Shown here piece after piece: positions 1 through 7,801 of a DNA stretch of 53,557 bases; position 1 is the stretch's first letter, and each line of letters starts with the position of its first letter. The notes beneath the pieces are model-generated. The model had not been told where the DNA came from. It did not search any database and was given only the letters and a program-made list of their open reading frames with translations. The stretch is taken from assembly GCA_014799805.1 (NCBI GenBank), contig JAAVHJ010000007.1:1-53557 (forward strand), given 5' to 3'. Source of the DNA: Ruminococcus sp. (GTDB lineage: Bacteria; Bacillota; Clostridia; Oscillospirales; Ruminococcaceae). A program made the translations under genes and the position numbers.

Positions 1-347
1 TCACGCCCTCCTCAATCTCTACAAAATCATCAGCATAATAATAGTGGAATTTTGATTTTAAAAAATCAAAAATTCCCTAGTCTTTTATTAATAAATTATG
101 AGCAAAAGTTTGTACACATTGTAGCTTGTTTTTAATAGGAATTATATATTAAAATAGTTGATAAGTGATAAAAAATATAGTATAATATATTTATAAAAAA
201 ATTGTAAGTAGAATATCTATAAAAAGTCTTTCAAACATGTTTCAAATGTTTGGCTCAAAAAATTATTTGTTATTCTAAATCTTTTGAGATGTACAAAATT
301 TTTATAGGCTTACTGATTCATCATATTGAATATGGCAGTTATTTTAG
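1..347. other. Gene-poor left edge
   Basis: No convincing complete gene is visible. A stem-loop with one bulged base lies at 46-76 and is followed by a T-rich stretch, so it could terminate a plus-strand gene that ends left of the window. A second small hairpin with 7-base perfect arms lies at 232-252. On the minus strand an open frame covers about 75-1 and reads like protein (KFHYYYADDFVEIEEGV), but it has no start codon and runs off the window, so it is not called as a gene. Confidence 0.4.
158..186 (+). promoter_or_regulatory. Near-consensus sigma-A promoter without an obvious gene
   Basis: TTGATA at 158-163, a 17-base spacer and a perfect TATAAT at 181-186. The only thing downstream before the next promoter at 640 is a broken serine recombinase, so it is either a left-over promoter of that element or drives an unrecognised RNA. 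Confidence 0.55.
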
Positions 348-560
348 GATGAAATCAATTTAATACATAATCAAGATACCTCTGCACTTGATATGATGCC
401 GATTGTCAACTTTTTTAATAAATGGTACACTGCTTTGTCAAAGAAAATCAAGGCTGTCATTGCTCCCGATGTAGCACCTATCATCAAGAGAATTTTTGAA
501 ATGAGGGCAAGCTGTCGCAAACTTCAGTGGTCTAATCTACTGTCAGGCTTATGGCAATAA
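348..560 (+). pseudogene. Remnant of a large serine recombinase (TndX/TnpX type)
   Basis: A 70-codon open frame without a start codon, ending in TAA. It contains two blocks typical of transposon-type large serine recombinases: the end of the catalytic domain (NQDTSALDMMPIVNFFNKWY followed by SKKIKAV) and the start of the recombinase domain (APDVAPIIKRIFEMRA). In intact proteins some 20-30 residues separate the blocks; here they are fused, so there is an internal deletion, and the N-terminal catalytic serine region and the whole C-terminus are missing. This is a dead scar of a conjugative or mobilisable element. The family match is by motif only. Confidence 0.6.
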
Positions 561-639
561 AGTACATCTTACTTTGAAAATCACTACCAACGACAGTTTA
601 GTTATCCATGTTTATAACTAAAAAATTGAAAATTTAAGA

Positions 640-668
640 TTGACAATAAGAAAATTTTGTGGTATAGT
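640..668 (+). promoter_or_regulatory. Promoter of the ECF sigma operon
   Basis: TTGACA at 640-645, 17 bases, TATAGT at 663-668, about 40 bases before the ATG at 708. This is a housekeeping-type promoter; no typical ECF -35 (GGAAC) is visible, so autoregulation by the encoded sigma factor is not obvious. Confidence 0.65.
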
Positions 669-707
669 ATAAAAAGAGGACTTCGACAAGATGAAGGTGG
701 GTTGAAA

Positions 708-1166
708 ATGGCGAAAGAGCCCGTGGAATACTTAATAAAAAGTTACTATAAAGAAATATTTCATTACTGCTATAATCGGCTATATGGGGATTTCCATGCA
801 GCAGAGGACTGTACACAGGAAGTTATGCTGGTTTTGTATAAGAAAGTGAACACTTTGGACATGTCAAAAGATATTCGTTCATGGCTGTATTCTGTAGCAA
901 ATAAAGAAAAAAAAGCTTATCAAAGAAAGAAAGTGGACATCGTGGATATAGACACCGTGTCGGAAAAACTTTCGGAAAATTCATTTGAATGCAGTGTATT
1001 GGATGTTCTGGATGAGAAGGAACGTCAATTGATGGAGAAATATCTGTCTGGTGCAGATAAAAGAAAACTAGCAAAAGAAAATAATTTGACTTTAGGTGCA
1101 TTATACACAAAGATTTCGAGAATTAAAAATAAGATAATGAAAGATTTAGCAAAACAAGATAATTAA
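708..1166 (+). CDS. ECF-type RNA polymerase sigma factor
   Basis: A 152-residue sigma-70 family protein of the extracytoplasmic function type, which would direct RNA polymerase to a small stress regulon. Region 2 covers roughly residues 8-70, with HYCYNRLYGDFHAAEDCTQE and then DIRSWLYSVANKEKKAYQRK. Region 4 is the helix-turn-helix around residues 100-145 (LDEKERQLMEKYLSG... TLGALYTKISRIKNKI). The ATG at 708 is chosen because AAGGTGGG lies 7-14 bases upstream; an upstream TTG at 657 has no ribosome binding site and would overlap the promoter. The next gene encodes a single-pass membrane protein with a cytoplasmic N-terminus, the usual arrangement for a sigma/anti-sigma pair. The inducing signal cannot be read from the sequence. 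Confidence 0.85.
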   Translation: MAKEPVEYLIKSYYKEIFHYCYNRLYGDFHAAEDCTQEVMLVLYKKVNTLDMSKDIRSWLYSVANKEKKAYQRKKVDIVDIDTVSEKLSENSFECSVLDVLDEKERQLMEKYLSGADKRKLAKENNLTLGALYTKISRIKNKIMKDLAKQDN

Positions 1167-1272
1167 ATAACATTAAATTATATCTTTTTTGTCGATTTAT
1201 ACAAAATTAAAACTTTCATGTAAGAAAATGCTTAATTTCAGACGGTATACATATATAGAAAGGAAAAATTTT

Positions 1273-2115
1273 ATGAAAGATTCTTGGAATGATTTTCTGG
1301 ATGAGGACTTGAAAGAACAATTCATTCAGGAGATAAACACAGCGTTAAATAAGGAACTAAAAAAGTCTGCTAAGAAAAGAGATTATGACAAGATTGAAGA
1401 ACTTACACAAGCATATACTGAACTGATGGGAGTAGAGGCACAGGTAGAGACTTCCATGCAACGTTGTATTTCAGAAGTCAAAAGTAAAGTAAGCCCGAAA
1501 AGAAAAATTACACGAAAAATGCGAGTTGTTTTCGCTGGTATAAGTGTTGCTGTCATGCTGTTTGTCATGAATATCATTACAGTATCTGCCTTTGATATGA
1601 ACATATTTTCGTTTATTGTACATATTGCTGATAATGACTTCTCGGTTAATTTCCTTGCTTCTAATGAAGTTTCTCCCGAAGAAATCATTCAGCTTCCTGT
1701 TACACTAGATGACCCTTACGGAATGATTGCAGAATGTGCCAAATATGAAATTTATCCAGAAACACCACATTATTTGCCAGAGGATTATGTACTTACATTA
1801 TGTCGTTATGTGGATATGCCATCATATGAAAAATATGTTAAATTTACTTTTACCAACCAACACAATGCAAAACAGTCCATTATGTTTGTTTATGACCTTT
1901 ACGAAGATAAGGAAAGTATCAGTAATACAAAATTTTCCAATGTTGAACATCATTTGAATGAAATCGAAATCAATGGTAATCCTGCGATTTTAGCAGAAGA
2001 AAAAAAAGATAAGCAGTTTACAGTTGTCTATGTTCTAGATACACTTACGATTTCCATTTTTACGCAGGATGTATCATGGGAAGAGGTAGACAAAGTAATC
2101 AATTCTATCAATTAA
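1273..2115 (+). CDS. Membrane anti-sigma-like protein with DUF4367-like outer domain
   Basis: 280 residues. The N-terminal ~80 residues are charged and predicted cytoplasmic, one membrane helix follows (MRVVFAGISVAVMLFVMNII, about residues 84-104), then an extracytoplasmic domain. The C-terminus (PHYLPEDYVLTL... INGNPAILAEE... VDKVINSIN) resembles DUF4367, a domain often attached to anti-sigma or sporulation-type membrane proteins. Start at 1273 follows a GAAAGG box; an upstream in-frame TTG at 1189 lacks one. Placed 106 bases after the sigma gene, it is the best candidate for the cognate anti-sigma factor, but no zinc-binding anti-sigma motif (HxxxCxxC) is present, so the role is inferred from context and topology. 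Confidence 0.7.
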   Translation: MKDSWNDFLDEDLKEQFIQEINTALNKELKKSAKKRDYDKIEELTQAYTELMGVEAQVETSMQRCISEVKSKVSPKRKITRKMRVVFAGISVAVMLFVMNIITVSAFDMNIFSFIVHIADNDFSVNFLASNEVSPEEIIQLPVTLDDPYGMIAECAKYEIYPETPHYLPEDYVLTLCRYVDMPSYEKYVKFTFTNQHNAKQSIMFVYDLYEDKESISNTKFSNVEHHLNEIEINGNPAILAEEKKDKQFTVVYVLDTLTISIFTQDVSWEEVDKVINSIN

Positions 2116-2131
2116 TTGGAGGATGATAGTT

Positions 2132-2605
2132 ATGAAGAAAATATTCTCGTTATTATGTGTGACAAGTTTGCTGTTATGCAATATGCAATCTGTCTCTGTG
2201 CAAGCTGTAGAAATTGAAAAAAACTGCACAGGAATTGCGGAAATGCGTTATGAAGGACTTATAGATAGATATTCCATTCAGGTCAGCAATTATAATGGCA
2301 GTCTGTGTGTAAATTCAATAACAAGAGCCTCCTCTGCTATAGCGGAAATCGGAGTAAAAAACCTGACTGTACAATATAGTTATGATGGAAACAACTGGTA
2401 TGATGAATGGAACGCAGGTGATTTTCTTGCTTACAACACAGATGAGCATAACCTTTCCAATTATATTATTTCATTGGAACGAAGTGGATGCTACTATCGT
2501 GTGACATGTAAGCATTACGCAAAAGAAAGTTTTTGGAAAACACAGAGCAATTCCAACACTTCAAACAGTGTTTGGATACCTCAAAGTATGTTTTCAGAAG
2601 ATTAG
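2132..2605 (+). CDS. Small secreted protein of unknown function
   Basis: 157 residues with a clear signal peptide (MKKIFSLLCVTSLLLCNMQS, probable cleavage after VQA near residue 26). The mature part has a beta-rich look (VKNLTVQYSYDGNNWYDEWN) and a Cys-containing C-terminal segment (CYYRVTCKHYAKES). It resembles small secreted clostridial proteins found beside ECF sigma genes, possibly DUF6147, but I cannot confirm the family. The start at 2132 is set by GGAGG at 2118-2122; an ATG at 2123 would be too close. It begins 16 bases after the anti-sigma gene, so it is probably a target or part of the same envelope response operon. Confidence 0.75.
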   Translation: MKKIFSLLCVTSLLLCNMQSVSVQAVEIEKNCTGIAEMRYEGLIDRYSIQVSNYNGSLCVNSITRASSAIAEIGVKNLTVQYSYDGNNWYDEWNAGDFLAYNTDEHNLSNYIISLERSGCYYRVTCKHYAKESFWKTQSNSNTSNSVWIPQSMFSED

Positions 2606-2659
2606 AAACGGCGTAAAAGTATTTGTAAATTAGAAATGATACAGATTTATTCGTGATAA

Positions 2660-2752
2660 AATGGTGTGACAACAATCGAAGCATTTACTTTTTATTATAC
2701 TAGCTTAACATCTGTCACAATTGAGAATCCAGATGGAAAAATATCAGAATGA
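2660..2752 (+). pseudogene. Stub of a BspA-like leucine-rich-repeat gene
   Basis: A 30-codon frame bounded by stops, with no start. It reads NGVTTIEAFTFYYTSLTS followed by VTIENPDGKISE, about one and a half units of the LRR_5/BspA surface-protein repeat (IG-x-x-AF-x-x-C-x-SLTSVTIP). Only this fragment is left. Such repeat proteins are common surface or adhesin-like proteins in gut Clostridia; here it marks a deletion scar next to the sigma operon. Confidence 0.5.
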
Positions 2753-2781
2753 AAATTTGAATTAATTTGCTTTACTGTTCA

Positions 2782-2812
2782 AAAAAAGTCCAGCTTTTCA
2801 CTGGACTTTTTT
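2782..2812. terminator. Bidirectional terminator
   Basis: Six A, GTCCAG, a 7-base loop, CTGGAC and six T. The stem works in both directions and lies between the convergent secreted-protein gene and glmM. Confidence 0.8.
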
Positions 2813-2871
2813 AATATGCTTTAGTCTTTCTAAAAGTTCTCTGCTCTCAGAAAAAAATAATATAATATTAT

Positions 2872-4257
2872 TTAAATTGCATGCCCTTTTGCACGAATGA
2901 CATCAATAATGGCATTGACTTGTTTATGACAAGCTTCTTCGGTCGGAGCCTCTGCCATGACACGAATTAAAGGCTCTGTGCCAGATTCACGGACTAAAAT
3001 TCTTCCTGTTTTACCAAGTGCAATTTCAGCAGATTTCACAGCATTCTGTACATCAGGGTCGTTCTGTGCAAGTGTTTTGTCATGGACTTTTATATTCACA
3101 AGTACTTGCGGATAAATTTTTAACTGTGCTGCAAGTTCACTAATTTTTGTTTTCCTAGCAATCATGACTTCCATAATTTTCAAACTAGTCAGAATGCCAT
3201 CACCTGTTGTGGCATATCTTGAGAAAATAATATGCCCTGATGCTTCACCGCCAATACGACAATCATTTTTAGACATATACTCATAGACATATTTATCGCC
3301 AACAGCAGTTTTGGCATAGTCAATGCCTAGCTCATCAAATGCTTTATATAATCCGAAATTTGACATCACTGTTGTAACAACAGTATTATTTCTAAGCTTT
3401 TCACGGTCTTTCATATATCTGCCATAAAGATATAAAATATGGTCACCTGTTAAAATATTGCCTTTTTCATCTACGCAAAGACATCTGTCGGCATCTCCGT
3501 CATAAGCAAAGCCGATATCTAAATTATTTTCTACAACAAATTTTTGCAACCCTTCCATATGGGTTGAACCTGCATTTTGGTTAATATTCAAGCCATTTGG
3601 ATTTGCATGAATCACATAAGTTGACGCACCTAATGCGTCAAATACAGATTTTGCTAAATTCCATGCAGAACCATTGGCACAATCTAAGCCAACTTTAATT
3701 CCTTTGAATGAATATAATCCTAGTGAAATTAAATAACCAATATAGCGATTTCTTCCAGAAACATAATCTACTGTACGACCAATTGCTTCCCCTGTTGCAA
3801 AGGGTAATTCCTGAAAATTTTTTCCAAATAGACTTAAATTACCATCTAAATAATTTTCTACTAGTGCAATTGTTTGTTCGTCCATTTTTTCGCCATTTTT
3901 ATTAATTAATTTAATACCATTATCATAATAGGGATTATGACTTGCAGAAATCATAATACCACAGTCAAATTCATCTACTCTTGCCACATAAGACACAGAC
4001 GGCGTTGTTGTAACATGCAATAAATAGGCATCAGCTCCAGAAGCTGTCAAACCGCTGACCAGTGAATATTCAAACATATAGCTAGAGCGTCTTGTATCTT
4101 TGCCAATCACAACTCTAGCTGGTGTTGTATCACCGTTTTGTTTTTTCAGTTCGCCATAGTACCAACCAAGAAATCTACCGACTTTATATGCATGGTCAGC
4201 CGTTAGATTTTTATTTGCCTCACCACGAAAACCATCTGTCCCAAAATATTTACCCAT
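2872..4257 (-). CDS. glmM: Phosphoglucosamine mutase
   Basis: Converts glucosamine-6-phosphate to glucosamine-1-phosphate, the step before GlmU in UDP-GlcNAc and hence peptidoglycan synthesis (cytoplasm). 461 residues, about normal length. Visible motifs in order: N-terminal MGKYFGTDGFRGEAN; the phosphoserine loop MISASHNPYYDNG; the metal loop DGDADRC; sugar-binding GEASGH; and the C-terminal phosphate-binding loop RESGTEPLIRVM. Start at 4257 is chosen because the protein family begins here and AGGAGA lies just upstream; a 28-residue in-frame extension is not conserved in kind. It is a single-gene unit with its own promoter (4323-4351) and a strong terminator. Confidence 0.95.
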   Translation of the reverse strand: MGKYFGTDGFRGEANKNLTADHAYKVGRFLGWYYGELKKQNGDTTPARVVIGKDTRRSSYMFEYSLVSGLTASGADAYLLHVTTTPSVSYVARVDEFDCGIMISASHNPYYDNGIKLINKNGEKMDEQTIALVENYLDGNLSLFGKNFQELPFATGEAIGRTVDYVSGRNRYIGYLISLGLYSFKGIKVGLDCANGSAWNLAKSVFDALGASTYVIHANPNGLNINQNAGSTHMEGLQKFVVENNLDIGFAYDGDADRCLCVDEKGNILTGDHILYLYGRYMKDREKLRNNTVVTTVMSNFGLYKAFDELGIDYAKTAVGDKYVYEYMSKNDCRIGGEASGHIIFSRYATTGDGILTSLKIMEVMIARKTKISELAAQLKIYPQVLVNIKVHDKTLAQNDPDVQNAVKSAEIALGKTGRILVRESGTEPLIRVMAEAPTEEACHKQVNAIIDVIRAKGHAI

Positions 4258-4322
4258 AGTTTCAAATTCTCCTATTCTAATTAATTCAAGACGCATTTTT
4301 AAATTGAAATACATCCCATTTA

Positions 4323-4351
4323 AGAATAACATAATTTTCAAAATTTGTCAA
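4323..4351 (-). promoter_or_regulatory. glmM promoter
   Basis: On the minus strand TTGACA (4346-4351), 17 bases, TATTCT (4323-4328), leaving a leader of about 60 bases before the ATG. Confidence 0.65.
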
Positions 4352-4467
4352 CTATTTTTTTAAATACAGTAGTAAATAATAGATAGCAAAAAAAAACAAT
4401 AGCTTTTAAGAAATAAAAATAAATTATTTAATTAACAAAATTGATTTCCATTTTTTTCTGAAACCTA

Positions 4468-4496
4468 TTGACAAAACATAAATCTTATTATATAAT
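4468..4496 (+). promoter_or_regulatory. radC promoter
   Basis: Perfect consensus: TTGACA at 4468-4473, 17 bases, TATAAT at 4491-4496, about 70 bases before the gene. Confidence 0.8.
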
Positions 4497-4568
4497 TAAA
4501 CATATAGTAAAAAAATAAAATAATGTTTCGAACTATCATATTGCGAATATTTGAAAGGAGTAAATTTT

Positions 4569-5264
4569 ATGTCAAACGAATCAAAAGAAAATAGCAATCT
4601 TCATAAAGGGCATAGAAACCGTATCCGTAAACGGTATCAAAATACTGGTATTGAATCTTTTGAAGAACATGAAGTTCTGGAAATGTTGTTGTTTTATGTG
4701 ATTCCCCAGAAAAATACGAATCCGCTCGCACATAAATTGTTAGATAAATTTATGTCTCTAAAAGGTGTGTTTAATGCTAGCATTCCAGATTTGATGACTG
4801 TAGATGGTGTCGGAATTGCAACTGCAACGTTTTTAAATTTTATTGGAGAATTATTTAATTCTTATTCATGTCAAGAATATACAGGATCTACTTTAAAAAA
4901 TACTGAAGAACGATGTGCATATTTTTTAAATAAATTGCAGAACGAAATGAAAAAAGAAGTTCTGTTAGTAGTTTGCTTAGATAATGCTATGCGTGTTCAT
5001 AGATGTTCCAAGTTAAAAACAGGTGAATTTGAAACTGTGCATTTTGAGATACAGGCTTTAACAAATGTTATTCTGCAATCGGGTTGTAAAAATATAATTT
5101 TAGCACATAATCACCCTGCAGGTGAGGCAGTTCCATCATATGAAGATATTAAAAATACAAAATATATTAAAAGTGTGCTAGAAAAATTGGGAATAAACTT
5201 GGTAGATCATATTATTGTTGCTAATAAACAAGCTTGTTCTATGACAGAATTAAATTTCCTCTAA
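4569..5264 (+). CDS. radC: RadC family JAB-domain protein
   Basis: 231 residues. The N-terminal half carries helix-hairpin-helix-like segments (SFEEHEVLEMLLFYVIPQKN; VDGVGIATATFL) and the C-terminal half is a JAB1/MPN metalloprotease-like domain with the metal motif HNHPAGEAVPSYED (H-x-H, then S and D at the usual spacing). The family was once linked to DNA repair, but its biochemical role is not settled; many copies travel with mobile DNA. The ATG at 4569 follows AAAGGAG; an ATG 18 bases upstream overlaps that box. It has a consensus promoter of its own and stands next to mobile-element debris. Confidence 0.85.
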   Translation: MSNESKENSNLHKGHRNRIRKRYQNTGIESFEEHEVLEMLLFYVIPQKNTNPLAHKLLDKFMSLKGVFNASIPDLMTVDGVGIATATFLNFIGELFNSYSCQEYTGSTLKNTEERCAYFLNKLQNEMKKEVLLVVCLDNAMRVHRCSKLKTGEFETVHFEIQALTNVILQSGCKNIILAHNHPAGEAVPSYEDIKNTKYIKSVLEKLGINLVDHIIVANKQACSMTELNFL

Positions 5265-5284
5265 AATAGCGTACGAAAAATTAG

Positions 5285-5583
5285 ATAACAAGGCATAAAA
5301 TAGCTTTTTTAGCAAAAACCAGTAAACCGCCAGTGCAGAAACAAGATTCACAAGGATTGGTGACACTGCGATGTCATAAATGTTCTATATTACAGATATT
5401 CTTTAGAAAACTGTTATAAGAAAAAAAGACAAGATTTCCTTTTCATCATTGATAACCAAATGCAGTTTGAAGTCATAAAACCAGCCCATAGAATTTTTTC
5501 GTATTTTAGCATATTTGCTGAATACACCATGCCGATAGGTTCTATGGTTGTCACATACTCTGATTGAAATGGAATCAATAAAA
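5285..5583 (-). mobile_element. Remnant of an IS982-family transposase
   Basis: Minus-strand fragments of one transposase. About 5583-5410 reads FFIDSISIRVCDNHRTYRHG... then MGWFYDFKLHLVINDEKEIL, the central catalytic part of IS982-type DDE transposases. About 5370-5285 carries the frameshifted C-terminal end (HRSVTN, then ILVNLVSALAVYW and KKLF). The block between them and the N-terminus are missing. The element is dead, and no terminal inverted repeats were identified. Its left portion runs directly into asnA sequence. Confidence 0.65.
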
Positions 5584-6058
5584 AATATTGTCAAAGCGAT
5601 TGTTTTCACGAAACGCAAAGTAAATTTGCGTTATCCGCAATTTAAAACAAATCTGAAAGAAGATGTATATTTTATTACAACACAAGAATTAGAAGACAGA
5701 TTTTCTGATAAAACACCAAAAGAACATGAAGCATTGATTGCCAAAGAATATGGTACAGTGTTTTTCATGAAAATTGGTGAAAAATTAAAAAATTGAAATT
5801 TCTTCTATGGGAATTCGTGTGGATGAAACTTCTTTGCAAAAGCAACTTGCAGAAGCTGACGCCCTTGACAGAAATCAATATGATTATCATAAAATGATTA
5901 CCAATAATACATTACCATTAACAATTGGCGGTGGCATTGGACAATCCCGTTTGTGTATGTTATTATTAGAAAAAGCACATATTGGTGAAGTACAGTCTTC
6001 TATTTGGAATAAAGATATGATTACAAAATGTGCAGAACATGGCATTACGTTATTATAA
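5578..6058 (+). pseudogene. asnA: Broken aspartate-ammonia ligase (asnA)
   Basis: AsnA makes asparagine from aspartate, ammonia and ATP. The region keeps two pieces of a class II-synthetase-like AsnA. 5578-5796 covers the middle (KNIVKAI... EDVYFITTQELEDRF... [19 protein letters not shown]). 5797-6058 covers the C-terminus ([13 protein letters not shown]... [25 protein letters not shown]). Compared with the E. coli protein the first ~130 residues are absent, replaced by IS982 debris, and about 45 residues are deleted at the join, where the frame also shifts. It cannot make an active enzyme. Confidence 0.8.
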
Positions 6059-6076
6059 TAATTATAATATAAATTT

Positions 6077-6111
6077 ATCCCTGCTTTCCAAAAGGAAGCA
6101 GGGATTTTTTT
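6077..6111 (+). terminator. Former asnA terminator
   Basis: Stem TCCCTGCTT(T)CC / GGAAGCAGGGA with an AAAA loop and a run of seven T. It sits just after the asnA stop codon and is still intact although the gene is dead. Confidence 0.8.
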
Positions 6112-6127
6112 ATAAGCACTTTTTTAT

Positions 6128-6640
6128 TTAGAGAATTATTGAAAGGTATTTCCCATCAAATCGTTTACCCAATCCATCATTTTCTTCAAATTTAGAGAAA
6201 GTTACTTTATTAACATCAGGAATAGCGATTCTTTTTTTTTGAAGATAATTATTCACAATTTCTTTTATAATATCTAACGAAGTGTTTTCCATGAAAGCAG
6301 TTGTATATACAAATAATTCTACCATTTCTTCCAACGCATTCAAAAGCGCATTAATATCATTTAGTGTATTAGGAGGTAAATTTTTATATAGCTTCTTAAA
6401 TGTATTATATTTTGTGTTTTCTGTATCTGTTTCTGTCATCACGCATTCTGGGATAATTTCTATAAAATCATGTAACCATTCGTCCCAATAGGAATTGGTT
6501 ACTTTCCACATTTGTTCTGAAAGGGGAGACCAATCTTTATAAGGGCATTGTGTGATCAAATAGCTTTCAATACACATAATGATAAATGCCATTCTCCCCT
6601 CTATAGATATATTTTTTAACTTTTCAAGTAATTGTTGCAT
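6128..6640 (-). CDS. Hypothetical helical protein, possibly immunity-protein-like
   Basis: 170 residues with no signal peptide or membrane helix, mostly alpha-helical in appearance. Start at 6640 follows GGAAG with a 9-base spacer; an ATG 9 bases upstream would sit on that box. The N-terminal pattern (ISIEGRMAFIIMCIESYLI followed by a WxWxxWL-like stretch) is reminiscent of Imm6-type immunity proteins of polymorphic toxin systems, but this is only a visual likeness and no toxin gene is nearby. An orphan immunity gene left by recombination would fit the scarred surroundings. Function unknown. Confidence 0.55.
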   Translation of the reverse strand: MQQLLEKLKNISIEGRMAFIIMCIESYLITQCPYKDWSPLSEQMWKVTNSYWDEWLHDFIEIIPECVMTETDTENTKYNTFKKLYKNLPPNTLNDINALLNALEEMVELFVYTTAFMENTSLDIIKEIVNNYLQKKRIAIPDVNKVTFSKFEENDGLGKRFDGKYLSIIL

Positions 6641-6727
6641 TATAATCACTTCCGGCTGGAATAGCGTTTTTTTACAGCATAAATTTTAAAAAAAGGCTGA
6701 TATATTCTGACCTTTCTCTATTTTTTA

Positions 6728-7651
6728 TTATGCTTTTGCATCTGATTGTGCGAATTTTTTATAATAATAAAAAATCTGTTCTTTTGTCGCAAGTGTTTCT
6801 GAAAAAGCACTTGCACTTCCAGAAGCAATCCCTAGATTTAAACTTTGTGCAAGATTGCCAGTTTTAGAATAAGCTGTCAGAAAACCTGCTAACATAGAAT
6901 CTCCTGCTCCAGCAGAATTAATCACTTCGCCTTTGAAAGCTCTTTGTTGATAAACTTCACCATTTTCACAGATTAAAACAGCTCCTTTTTCTGCCATAGA
7001 AACTAAAATATTTAAAGCACCCCATTCTTGTAATTTCTGGGCATATTTAATCACTTCAGCAGGTCTATGCAATTTCACACCAAACAATTCACCCAATTCA
7101 TGATGATTTGGCTTAATCAAAAACGGATGATAAGCAAGTGTTTTTTTTAAAACATCACCAGAGGAATCTACAACAAATTTAATATTTTTTTCCTGATAGC
7201 GTTGCATAATATCACAGTAAATACTATCTGGAATGCTATCTGGAATGCTTCCAGCAAGAACAAAATAATCATTTTCTTGTATTATGTCCAATTTTTCATA
7301 AAGCTCCTGCATAGAATTTTCATCAATTTTTGCACCAATCCCATTAATTTCTGTTTCTTCTTTTGCATGAAGCTTAATATTAATTCTAGTATTGCCTTGT
7401 GGTAATAAAATAAAATCCTGTGGCACACCTGATTGCTTTAACAAAGCGGAAACAATTGCCCCTGTATATCCTGCTAAAAAACCTAGTGCCATAGTTTCTG
7501 TCCCTAAATGATGCAAAACAGTAGAAACATTCAAGCCTTTTCCGCCAGCAAGCAGTTTTTCCTGACTAGCTCTGTTGACTTGTCCAGACTGATAGTTTTC
7601 AACTTTTACAAAATAATCTAATGCTGGATTCAGTGTCAATGTATAAATCAT
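6728..7651 (-). CDS. fruK: 1-phosphofructokinase (PfkB family)
   Basis: 307 residues, normal for the FruK/LacC group of ribokinase-like sugar kinases; it phosphorylates fructose-1-phosphate (or tagatose-6-phosphate) with ATP to the 1,6-bisphosphate. Seen: N-terminal MIYTLTLNPALDYFV typical of FruK, AGGKGLNVSTVL (substrate loop), and the C-terminal anion hole/catalytic motif NSAGAGDSMLAGFL. Start at 7651 has GGAGG upstream; the longer in-frame extension overlaps the promoter. No fruR or PTS fruA gene accompanies it, so the sugar must be imported by a system encoded elsewhere. LacC (tagatose-6-phosphate kinase) cannot be excluded. Confidence 0.85.
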   Translation of the reverse strand: MIYTLTLNPALDYFVKVENYQSGQVNRASQEKLLAGGKGLNVSTVLHHLGTETMALGFLAGYTGAIVSALLKQSGVPQDFILLPQGNTRINIKLHAKEETEINGIGAKIDENSMQELYEKLDIIQENDYFVLAGSIPDSIPDSIYCDIMQRYQEKNIKFVVDSSGDVLKKTLAYHPFLIKPNHHELGELFGVKLHRPAEVIKYAQKLQEWGALNILVSMAEKGAVLICENGEVYQQRAFKGEVINSAGAGDSMLAGFLTAYSKTGNLAQSLNLGIASGSASAFSETLATKEQIFYYYKKFAQSDAKA

Positions 7652-7687
7652 AAATAAATTTCCTCCAAAAAATTTAAATTTATATTT

Positions 7688-7716
7688 ATTATAGCATATT
7701 TTTTTGCTTCTTGCAA
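7688..7716 (-). promoter_or_regulatory. fruK promoter
   Basis: Minus strand TTGCAA (7711-7716), 17 bases ending in TGC, TATAAT (7688-7693), followed by a short leader. Confidence 0.7.
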
Positions 7717-7801
7717 CAAAAATTTTATCGAAATATCTCAGCACCAAAAATTTTTAGTATCTCCATTTTTTGAAAGAAATATAAATATTAAAAAAATAGC
7801 A

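Noticed and set aside
1..78. Minus-strand frame GIFDFLKSKFHYYYADDFVE... at the window edge
   Set aside because: It reads like protein, but it has no start codon, begins after a stop and runs off the window; it overlaps a possible terminator stem.
5403..5618. 71-residue minus-strand gene
   Set aside because: It is the central piece of the IS982 transposase remnant, continued by antisense asnA sequence, not an independent gene.
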